From assembly GCA_037903355.1 (NCBI GenBank), contig JBAJFE010000008.1, positions 496,001 through 560,000 on the forward strand: DNA of 64,000 nucleotides, in the 5' to 3' direction. The notes under the pieces were generated by a model, which was not told the origin of the DNA, did not search any database, and was given only the letters and a program-made list of their open reading frames with translations. The DNA is from Trichuris trichiura. Its lineage: Eukaryota > Nematoda > Enoplea > Trichinellida > Trichuridae. Shown in pieces: positions 25,856 to 36,600 of this stretch. The stretch's first letter is position 1, and the number at the start of each line of letters is the position of its first letter. The translations under genes were made by a program, and so were the position numbers.

Positions 25856-26141
25856 GTTTGATATGGTAAGTTGGGATGTAGTTGTTTGCCCGTCGTCGTT
25901 AACTCTGAGGCTTTGACTCCACAACACTCGATAGCATTTGGCAAGCCGCCTAGAACGGCAGTAGTTCGCTTCTGGAACTCGTCGGCATGCGAACACTGAC
26001 TTCAGGCAGCAACAGCAACAGCTGCCAGCGTGAATAAGCAACTTAATTCTCAGCTAACTTTGACGCATGACCATTGCATACGACAAGAGAACCAGATGCC
26101 TTCTTTTTTCTTCAACCAATACGCAGCAGCAAATGATGTTC

Positions 26142-26402
26142 TTAAGAAATGTGGCCAAACGAGTGCCCGCCGCAATCGTCGACGTCGTCGTAGCGAAGAG
26201 AAGTTGAACGAATAGCGCCGCTGTGCAAGCTCCTCACTTTGCCCTTCCTCTTCTTCTTCTCCCACTCGGATTGGCGCAAAGTGTTTTCCCGTAATGCCGC
26301 ATGCCGTCTTCTCGCCTTTCCATCGTTCAATAAGTTCTCCAAGAAATTGATAGCAAAATGAATAGGAGTCAGCTGCCACGTTGCCTCTGCTACGTTACTC
26401 AT
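26142..26402 (-). CDS. Unassigned candidate coding exon upstream of the CCDC141-like gene
   Basis: The minus-strand frame from an ATG at 26402 begins Met-Ser-Asn-Val-Ala-Glu and continues with an amphipathic, then strongly basic, stretch rich in Arg and Lys. An Asp run encoded by GAC triplets precedes it in the same frame. It could be a 5' exon of the neighbouring gene, a separate small gene or chance. No family recognised, no clear donor site, and other frames are also open. Confidence 0.22.
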   Translation of the reverse strand: MSNVAEATWQLTPIHFAINFLENLLNDGKARRRHAALRENTLRQSEWEKKKRKGKVRSLHSGAIRSTSLRYDDVDDCGGHSFGHIS

Positions 26403-27892
26403 TTGAAAATCAGTTAAAGCACGTAAGACGTCGTCGTCGTCGTCAACGACCAGCAACACCAGGGAGCACTATCATTGCATGAAAACGTAGCGGCACCGCT
26501 AAAACCTATGATTCACAAACACAAACTCTGTTCGGATGCAATGGATAAATGCCTGTCAAGCAACAATAAGCATGCTTTATGGAACCATACCTTGCGGATT
26601 CCTTCCGTGGAAACCGCTAAACCAAAAAAAGTTCAATGTGAATGAATTTGCATAGCGCGCGCTTCTAAATATTCGCTTTTTTACTTCCAAACTTTAAAAT
26701 GTGCACTCAGCGGGGACGTGTGTCCAATCCCGAAAAATGTTTTAGTCCAAAAACAGAGAGAAAAATAACGTTTAAAATTCCTGAAAAGTACTTATAGCTT
26801 TCACGGCACTTGCAAGCATCGCTGCATAGAAATCTGCATTATTACTGCCGGATAAATGCAGCCGCCAATGTCGACACTTCGCGTTAGAAACATGTCGGAA
26901 AAAATCCTAGATAAAGTCTTTTTCGGATACCAAAAAAGGTGGACTTAATCTTAGAAGATTGTATCGACAGTAGGAAAAACGTAAACGTGAAAAAAGAAGA
27001 AAAAAGAAAAAAATGGTAGACGACCCTTTGGCTGCTACAAGTTAACGCCCGTATTTCGGGATTGCCGATGCCAGCACATTTCGCGCCAATTTCAAGCAGA
27101 GCCTGCTGTCCTATTGTCGTAAGCTAAACATATACGAACGAATCCCGAAAATTATGGAAGACTTAATTTGAAAGCCGATAGCCGACTTTTCCTTATAGGC
27201 GAATACTATTGGTTACTTTTTCTCGTCGCCGCCAAAACTTTCAAAGATAAACAGGAAACTTGGAAATATTTAAACATATTATTCGTAATAGAAATCAGAG
27301 TGAAAATGTGCACTACACCTTTCGCCTGGCGAAAAGACAACCAATGTTCAGCGGAAAGCTACAACGGATATTGTCCGTTCCAACGAGAGAAAGCTTACTG
27401 CTACTTCGAGCTATACAACTCTGAATTGGAAATAAGTTTGCGTTTCCAACGGAGCTATCCCGAATAAGATAAGTACGTCTTCATGAAAATTCTCAGAATT
27501 TAATTTATTATTGGCATCAGCCGTACGATCAATTGCCTCTTTGGAAAAAAACGAGCGGGAATTATTCGGGTTCGGAGTAAAGACGAAAACACGAAAAGAG
27601 TCATTGATTTTGCGTCAACTACTTTTCAACACTTCATTGGAAATGCAGCTTTACGGAAAAACTCTATATTAAAGCCAAGTTTATTCTCAAGTCGACTAAA
27701 AAAATATTCGAAGAAAATTGGTGAAACTGTAACAGTAGTCATCATTTGTTGAAGAGCCTATTAAAGTGACTACAGAAGTAACTAGGACCAGTTGCCTAAT
27801 ATGGAAACGAAAAGCGTAGGCACAAGCTACAGTTCAATAATATAAAGAACATACAATGCCCTAATTAGTGCCGGCAAAGCGGTGGCGGTCGA

Positions 27893-28139
27893 AATCCCGA
27901 AAAGGTCGAAGGTACATTGTAAATTTTGGCCTTGTGGCAGTTATGTGTTGGCATCTTCTAAATAAGGAATATGTTTGTGTAGAGACGCTATCATATTGGT
28001 CTTACCTTTTAGATCAATAACTTCGAATAAGACGAGTATCACAACGCCTTTACACAAACACATTTCTTATCTAGAAGATGCCAATGAACAGCTGCCAAAA
28101 GAGCAAACTTTACAATGCATTTTCGACGTATTCGGGATT
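27893..28139. mobile_element. Inverted-repeat (MITE-like) element bounded by AATCCCGA/TCGGGATT
   Basis: Arms 27893-27989 and about 28046-28139 are imperfect reverse complements over about 90 bases. They start with AATCCCGAAAAGGTCGA on the left and end with the matching reverse word on the right. The loop is about 56 bases and non-coding. Diverged pairing suggests an old insertion. Confidence 0.6.
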
Positions 28140-30470
28140 TAGACTTTCGGGATATTGACCCCAACCTACCAGCAAAGAACTGTGGAGTGAGAAACATCAG
28201 AATCAAATAAATGAATAAAGAATATGCAAAAAACTCTATTGATAATAACAAAATATTAAAACACTGTTTAGTTGTTTACAACTGCAGTTTGATTACTTTG
28301 CATAAATTAAGCGCGATCAGCCGTATATGGATGAAAACTCATTAACAAATATAACAATGATTTATCAGTTTTATTTATCTTAAAATAACTGCTGACTTCT
28401 TAATATAAAATTACTTTTTATCATTGAATGCACGACTATTTTTTAGAAGCGAATCTACAGTAACCTGCTCCGAAGAAGCTAATAAGTTACTCTTTTTTAA
28501 AAATCGTATCGTTTATTGTTGTTGACGTCGAAGAAAAAGAAAAAACTTCGCAAAAACGAAAAAACTTAGCTTCATTCATCCATCGCCTTCGTTGACGCAC
28601 TTCGGATCTTCAATTGTTGTAAGAGAATAAACCTGCGCGTTACACCGCTTAATAATGGATAACTTTATGCAAAATAAATCTGAAAATGACTATCAAATTA
28701 AGCCGCTATCCAATCGATGACTTGCTAGCACGTAACATCACGCCGAAGCCAAATCTTGAAGATTAACTCATCTTATTCGTCACAAAATGCGCAAGTGCGA
28801 CTTATTAAGACTGTAACCTTAAAAATAAGAAAAGGCTGCATTTTGGATGTAAAAAAAGTTCGGAAGTCAAAAGGCCTTTTGAAGCATTTGCGGAGAAGGA
28901 CAAAGTACAGCTGCCGCGGGAATTGCCAAGTGAAAATTGGAAAAAGCGAGTCGGCAACGCCATTGTGCATAAGTTCAAAAAATGCAAGCTTAAGAATTTA
29001 AAATGAAAGCGGAATGGATGAGGGAAAATCGTAAATTCGCTTACCTGCTTTCCATTGGAACTTTCGCGCCAAGTTTACGCAAAGTGGGCGCGCGAAATAT
29101 TTTCGAGTCCGCACGAATGGACGCTTTCGAAATGTATCGTCATACGTTTTATGAACCGTTCAACAGCGAGCCAAACACATTTTCCAGCGTTTTCCATTTT
29201 GACCCACTCTGTCATCATCAACATTGCCGCTCGTCTCGTTCCTACCGAGAAAACTTTCTCGCTGTTCCAAAAAAGCAAAACGTTTATCCAAGTCAAAGGT
29301 TTAACCACAAAAAATAATAGCAAACCTGGACTAATTTTCCGGTTTTTTTCTTATTTTCAAAATCAAGTCATACTGTCTGGTACACTACTGATGCTTAGGT
29401 ACAAAGTAAACAGGGAAAACTTGGTTTTAGTCGTTTCTCGTTCCTCCGCATTTGCATGGTTGTTTCAGCCATAAAATAACTACAAACTAGCCTTTTTATC
29501 CTAATAAATTAAAAGTTTGTTTTACAGACTTTGCAACCCTTCTGCATGTTTGTCCCCTGTCACTAAGTAAGCTTCGCTGCTTATTTTGACACGTAAATTT
29601 CGGGCTTTAACTTTAAATGGGCTTGTCTAGAAAGAAAAATGCGTTATAATCTCGAAAATTTATGCAAAATGCTCAGCCAACCGCCTACATACAATGGCAG
29701 CGAATTCTTTCACTTTTCCGTCTTGCTATTTGTTCCATTTAAGGAGATAACAGTGAAGGAAATGCCCCTCTCACTTTTGGTAAAGCAAAAGTCCAAATTC
29801 GGCAAAACTGAAACTAGAATTTCGTGTTCCAAACAGAAAAGCCATTTAAAAATGCAGGCTTCAGCACTGGAGCTAATTAAAGTGTTTCAATGGGTCCTTT
29901 GCATGTGCGCGTAAAGTCAGAGAATTAACCGTCAGCTTGAATTCGTACACTGCGCGGGAAAGCGCGAGAACATGGAGTAGAGCCGCTCCAGTCGGTAGAT
30001 GGCGCAAGAAGCGCAAACTGCCTTTGGCAAATTTTTGCCTCATTTGCCTACGGGAAATAATTTTAATAATTTTGTAAACGAACTATTCGCCAGCTGACGA
30101 AAGCGTCTTGAAACGTGAATGACAGACAATCGCACAGGGAATTACGTTTGTCGAAAAATTCAATACAAAAACAAAAAACAGTATATAAAGAGTATAGCGT
30201 AGACAACTTTCGTATTTATTTCTTGGCTGAAAGTGATTACATAAATAAGCTTCCTGAATACCATATGTCATTGCCACTGAGACGGAATCCATTGCTTTCT
30301 TAATTTCAGACTTTCCAACGTGTCCAACAATCTATAATTTGAAAAGATACAATTACTCGAACCTGTGAAGTGTTAAGCCACTGTTTCTGCATACCGTCGC
30401 ATAGCAATAACATATACTCGTTTTGAACGAGTTTGTAAGCCACATCTGACTATTGTATGCGCTAAAAAGC

Positions 30471-30511
30471 TTCAGAGCTTTCGGGATATCTTTTATCCCG
30501 AAAGCTCTGAA
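30471..30511. repeat. Perfect 18-bp stem, 5-base loop, downstream of the MAGUK stop
   Basis: TTCAGAGCTTTCGGGATA (30471-30488) is exactly complementary to 30494-30511. It lies about 175 bases past the predicted MAGUK stop codon, so it may be within its 3' UTR. The stem contains the TCGGGAT core of the dispersed word. Confidence 0.7.
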
Positions 30512-30684
30512 ACTTTTCTTGGCAAAATAAACGAATGAGGCGTGACTAAACCGCTTCGATGCAAAACTTATAAAACAGTTTTAAAAAATACATTGCTTTC
30601 TCATCGACTCACTTAACGTATAAAATAAAAAACTAAAAAGGGAATATTACAATTAGGGGCAAAGTTCTTTGTCAAAACCGTTCT

Positions 30685-33600
30685 TTATCTCGCATTATAT
30701 AAGGTGCGAAGTTTCAAAATTTGAAAGCGGACACAACAATGACCATTTAATTGTCTACGAAACGGCAATAATGAATACCTTCGGAAGGTGACTTCGGTAT
30801 TTCGATTCACCAATATGAGGTCGAAGAATTGTCGGTATCCCTGTTTGATAGCATCACTTTCCTGGCAAATTTGGAGCAATTCCTCATCCTAAGATGGCAA
30901 CAGTCACAACAACAACAACAACAACAGGTGCGCAAAACTTTCACAAACCTTTCGAGGAGTCAAAATTTCTCGATGGATGGCATAAATTTGTTTGAACTCT
31001 TCAAATGGAGGCGGTTCGATAAAAACTACGAACGGCATAAATTCTCGATTTCTGAGCACCTTTAATGCCTTAAAATAAATCGTCATTCAACGAATATTAC
31101 TAAAAAAAAATAATGTACATGCGCAGATGACTTTTGCTGGTGAATAACAATGAAAATTATTTAACAACTTTTTTAAAAAGTTACGTATTCTTAATCGCTT
31201 ATACTTCTCCGCTAGCAAAGCTGACGTTAGCTTGTTTTCGTACGACAAAGGTTTACCTCCGGATTGCAGTCGATGACGCAAACTTGTCCTTTACGAATGA
31301 CGTCACGAACTGAATCGATTTTTGTACCATAAAGATTTCCATTCAGTTCGCCGTATTCGAGGAATTTGTCGCGAGCTATTTCCTCCTTTATTTGATGATG
31401 CGTTGCAAAGTGGTATTCTCGACCTTCACGCTCGCCCTCTCTTGGTCGCCTGCTCGTGTCTAAAAAGAAATACCGATACATAGAGCTTGTTACGGCCGCG
31501 ACACCAATGATGCTCAGGTTCTTTGTAACCTGCATACTCGATATTACGTTCCGTTAAGGTGAAGGTTGAGTACGGTGGTTTTGGGTTGGTTGTGTGTTAC
31601 TTGAACGTTCGATTAAAGCCTTAATATTCTGGTCCTCTGTGTGCTGTATCTTTGGATTTTCGTTGGTGACACCTACAATGTCCGCGAAAAAATTGCTGAA
31701 TCAGCGCGAATGTCTGAAAGGCGGAGTCGAACGTCTATTGTCTGAAATGAAAGAGCATGCTTGCGCTGGGCAACATGCCCTGGTTCGTAGAACTATGGAA
31801 CTCTTGGACACATATTTGGTACAGTGTCGGGAGGTTCAATATGACCTACAAGGTCACCTTCAGCCGGAAGAAGTACAAACCGAAGTCTCTAATTGGATGA
31901 GCTTCGAGCTGGCAGTGGTGGAAGCTAAAGCTCAGATCGACAGTCTGCAGCCGGAATCAAAAGGACTGCCTTTGTCCGCAGCCGAGTCGCAGGAGCCGAA
32001 AGGCCCGTTACATGGTCCCCATCTGCCGAAATGGAACCTACCCGTGTTTGACGGTAACGTTTTAGAATTTGTCGCATTTTGGGATCAGTTTGAGGCTGGA
32101 GTGCACAGTCGCCAAGAGCTGAGCGATGCGACAAAATTTGTCTACTTGAAGTCTGCTTTGAAAGGTGCAGCGTGGGAAGCTGTCACCGGCTTGTCCTTGA
32201 CCTCAGCCAACTACGCAGTTGCTATTGATATTCTGAAGAACCGGTTTGGAAGGCCAGACCTCATCATACAGAATCACATCGTCTCGTTGCTTGACCTGCA
32301 ACCTTGCGCTCAAGGGAGCGCTGAACGCCTGCGACATCTCCATGACAAATTGACTTGGCATGTCAGAGCATTATGTGCTATGGGGAAAAATCCCGCAAGG
32401 CAAATGGAGAAGAAGCCTAACGAAAGGCGGATGTACATTGCAGCTATGCAGGAATACATCGACAAAGGATGGGTAGAGGAGGTACATCCTTCTGTTGAGG
32501 AGGGAAAGGTGTGGTACCTCCCGCACCACGCTGTAATACGTGGCACAGATTCAATGAAAAAATGTCGAGTTGTATTTGATGGTTCTGCAAGTTATCAAGG
32601 CCTCTCGCTAAATGATTTGCTCGATCCTGGACCTGCACTGCAAAATGATTTAGTCGGCATACTGTTGAGATACCGCCGCTTACGGTTTGCGGTTCAAGCC
32701 GACATTGAAGCTATGTTTTTGCAGATTGAACTGCAGCAGGAGGATCGTGACTTTGTACGTTTTCTGTGGCGACGGCTTGATCCACATGAAACATTAAGGA
32801 CAATGCGATTAACTCGACTTTGTTTTGGGCTAAGAAGCTCACCTTTCCTCGCGATGGCTGCAGTTCAGAAACATGCCCGTGATAGCTCATCGCGATTTGC
32901 AAGGGCATCCGCAGAAGTTTTGCGAAATATGTACGTGGACGACCTCCTAATCAACTCTGCATCAGAAGATGATGCAGTTTCCGTGGCGAAGGAAACCGCA
33001 AGCTTACTCGCTTCAGGCGGCTTTCCATTGCATAAATGGAGCAGTAATTCTCCAGTAGTGAAGGAACGTCTAAGTTGCAGCTCACAAGGTGAACTGACGA
33101 ACAAGGTGAAAACTTTGGGAATGTTGTGGTGCCCTGAGGTAGATGCACTATCGGTTGCCCCGATAGCAGTAAAATGTCATATGCTCGTCTCGAAACGGTC
33201 TTTGTTAATGTCAGTGGCGAAAATGTTCGATCCTCTCGGACTATTAGCACCATATACAGTGATGGCCAAAATTGTACTTCAAGAGTTGTGGAAGATGAGC
33301 ACGAGCTGGGATGAAGTGTTGCCAGAAACCATTATGGAGAAATGGACAAGTTGGAAGGAAGAGCTCCCTATTGTGGAACAAATTAAAGTGCCCAGATGGT
33401 TGGGTATCATGGCTAATTCTCGAGAACAGAAAATAGAATTACATTCCTTCTGTGATGCATCAGAATTAGCGTACGGCGCTGCAGTCTACTTAAGACTGAT
33501 CACAGCCGAAAGTGAGCGTGCTGACGTCAATCTAATTATTGCCAAATCTAGGCTAGCTCTAGTGAAACGAGTATCATTCTCTAAGCTGGAACTACTAGCA

Positions 33601-36600
33601 GCCTTGCTGGGTGCCAGGGTTGTCTGCTTTGTAAAAAAAGAAGTAGATTTAGAGGTTCAACGCGCCGTTTGTTGGTCAGACAGCATGATTGTACTATGTT
33701 GGATCAAAAACGGCTTCACTAGGTGGAAGCCCTTTGTCAGAAATCGAGTTGAAGAAATCCAGTCTTTGACAGACCCTGGTTGGTGGAAATACTGCCCGAC
33801 CAAGGATAACGTGGCCGATTTAATCAGCCGCGGGCAAAAGCTCCGGAAGCTGCAAGGCAACGAGGCGTGGTGGCACAGTCCTGGATGGCTGAGTCAAACG
33901 GAAAAGGAATGGCCCCAGGAGCCACGTCCCAATGATACACAGGAAGAACTGAAAGAAAGAGAAACTTCTATCCAAGTGAATCTGTCCAGGGAAGACGAAT
34001 TGGATCGTTTGTCACCGCAATGTATTAGTCGATTGGAACGCTTGATCAGAATCACGGCATGGTGTCAGAGGTTTTCATGGAATGCCAGGAAAGGTCAGGA
34101 AGACCGGAAGAGCGGAGTCTTATCAGTAGAAGAATTACGGGCTGCTGAAAGGACATGGTTGAGGAAAGTTCAACAGTCAGCGTTTTCGAAAGAATGGGAA
34201 AGTCTGAAGAAGACTAAATTGATGTCCCCCAATAGCCGTCTGCATCATCTCGATCCATTCATAGACGAGGAAGAGCTGATACGAATCGGCGGAAGATTGC
34301 ATCTATCTGGTTTGTGCACGGAATCACGTCATCAGATAGTTCTCCCGCACGAAGGTCAGTTTGTCCTTCTTCTAATTAGACGTTGTCATGAAAGGCAACT
34401 CCATGCGGGCGTTGAAGCGACACTAGCAATACTGAGACAACGATTTTGGATCCTGAAGGGTCGCAGCACAGTAAAAAGAGTCGTCAGAAATTGCGCAGTA
34501 TGTCGACGTGTTTGTTCGAGGCCCTTTGAGCAGAAAATGGCGCCTTTGCCAGAAGGTCGCGTGACCATAGCGTACCCATTTGAAAGGACTGGAGTTGATT
34601 TCGCCGGTCCCTTGTACATTCGTCGAGGAAGAAGAGTAGCAAAGGTCTACGTTTGTGTCTTTACCTGCATGGTAACCCGTGCAATTCATCTGGAACTTGT
34701 GTCGACTATGACTACTGAAGACTTTATTATGGCGTTGCGTCGCTTCATGTCCCGTCGCGGGAAACCCGCATGCATACAGTCGGATAACTTCCGATCGTTT
34801 AAGGCAGCTGACGAGGAAATCAAACGCCTGTTTGCAAGCGTCAGCTTTGACAGAGTGCAAGACAACCTGAGTAAAGATCGAATCGAATGGCTATTTATAA
34901 CTCCCAGAGCACCATGGGTTGGTGGTTATTGGGAGAGACTAATCCGTTCAGTGAAGACTGCGCTCAAGAAGGTACTGGGAAATGCGTTGGTAAACGAAAA
35001 CGTTCTGACCACGTTGTTGTGTGAAATTGAAGCTCGCATCAATGCGAGACCCTTGACCTTTGTAAGTGATGATGCCAATGACATGGAGCCATTGACTCCC
35101 TTCCACTTTCTGACTGGCAGACGATTTCAAGAAGTGCCAATGAAGTCCACGAAGGAAAACGTGGGTCCGCTGTACGGACACACAATGCGGAAAAGGTGGC
35201 GTCTGCAACAGGCGCTGCTGAGCCACCTGTGGAAGCGTTGGAGACAGGAATATATTGTTGCTCTTAGCGGACGATCAAAATGGTTCTACGCTAAGAGAGG
35301 ACCTACAGTTGGGGACGTGGTATTGATCGCGGAAGAGAACGTGCCACGACAACGTTGGAAATTGGGTCGCGTTTTGCAGACGCACGCCTCCAGCGATGGA
35401 TTGGTAAGGACAGTCACCGTAAAGACTGAAGACGGAGAAACAGTGCGATCTGTAAGGCGTTTGCATTTGGTAGAGCCTGCGTCCCCGGTTGTTATGGCCT
35501 GAAGCCATGGCGGGGGAGTGTTACGGCCGCGACACCAATGATGCTCAGGTTCTTTGTAACCTGCATACTCGATATTACGTTCCGTTAAGGTGAAGGTTGA
35601 GTACGGTGGTTTTGGGTTGGTTGTGTGTTACTTGAACGTTCGATTAAAGCCTTAATAGAGCTCATAAATAATAATTAATTAATATTAATATTCGCATTCC
35701 TTTCTTCGTTCATAATTTTTCAAACGCGGTGTAGCTACATCGCATTTTGCGGTAGCGTAAAGGAACTCAAAGGTTTCCTGGACGAGTTTTTTGGATTTCA
35801 AGTCGTACTGTCGATTACTTATTGATGCTTAGGTATTAAGTCACTTCGGAAAAGTTGACACTGCCAATTTCTCGTTCTCCCGCATATCCCGCGATGATTT
35901 TTCAATACGAAACTATCTATTCGCAACGCTTTTATCGTATTGAACTGAACGTTTGTTGTATAGACATGGCAGCGCCGACTTGTTTTGATTTTCAATTTCC
36001 AAAAGACAAATCGACATTTTTTCTAAAAAAGCAAACTACCTTTCGCTCGTCTACTTACATGGTACAATAGCGGCAAAATGATCGGGGTCGTGATGCAGGA
36101 GATGAGATTTAATGGTTCGACGCCCAACGCCTCTGGCGCCAATGAGCATTATCACCTTTCGACCATACGGAGACGTCTGTACGAGTTCTTCGTAAAACAT
36201 GGATGTAATTCCTGGAAAAATTCGTACTTAAATCGTCTAATTAAAAGCTGCCATTGAATACCTGTAGTCTTGTCTGATTCGCGCGTGCTTTTACGGTGGA
36301 GCAGCGTGAGACCATTTATGACTTGAAAGGAAAATACGAAGCGTTATTTCCACCCCGCAAAAGACGATCAATCGGTGTTTACATTTGTGCTGCAAAAACC
36401 CTGACGTATCTCCTGATAAGCCGCCGTGAAATAATCTTTCGCATCTGCCACCTTCCGTTGATGTATACGTTGACTTTTGGAGCTTAACCGAAGGTACAAG
36501 TCCATTGGCGGCCCAATCATCGACCTTACGAGCCTAAATATAGGGTATGCGCGTATATACGTAGGGATACTATCGATGGGTACATTTCCATTGGCTCACC

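Larger units (their letters stand above)
26403..30684. other. Intergenic, no gene recognised
   Basis: It contains an inverted-repeat element (27893-28139), several TCGGGATT/AATCCCGA words (26726, 27056, 27141) and a small perfect hairpin (30471-30511). The frames around 28756-29474 overlap on both strands without domains or splice signals. Confidence 0.5.
31488..35657 (+). mobile_element. BEL/Pao LTR retrotransposon, internally shortened (4,170 bp)
   Basis: Two 139-bp LTRs (31488-31626 and 35519-35657) look identical by eye. The 5-bp duplication GAGCT flanks both ends (31483-31487, 35658-35662). A purine-rich GGGGGAG tract (35512-35518) abuts the right LTR. One long open frame lies between. 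LTRs begin TG but end TA rather than CA. Identity and open frame point to a young insertion. It is antisense to the host MAGUK gene, within its intron 8. Full-length BEL/Pao elements are usually longer; this copy lacks the protease and zinc-knuckle region. The primer-binding tRNA was not identified. Confidence 0.95.

Noticed and set aside
29003..29474. Overlapping plus-strand frames of 104 and 139 codons
   Set aside because: They are open in different registers over the same bases, with a minus-strand frame as well. No family fits.
30904..30948. Leu-rich tail on the MAGUK exon ending in a poly-Leu run
   Set aside because: The run is translation of a (TTG)n intron repeat past the GTTTGT donor at 30949. 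The next exon continues the GUK domain in phase.
31594..31677. Extension of the retrotransposon frame upstream of the ATG at 31678
   Set aside because: The extension starts at a GTG inside the LTR. A eukaryotic start at the first ATG after the LTR is more plausible.
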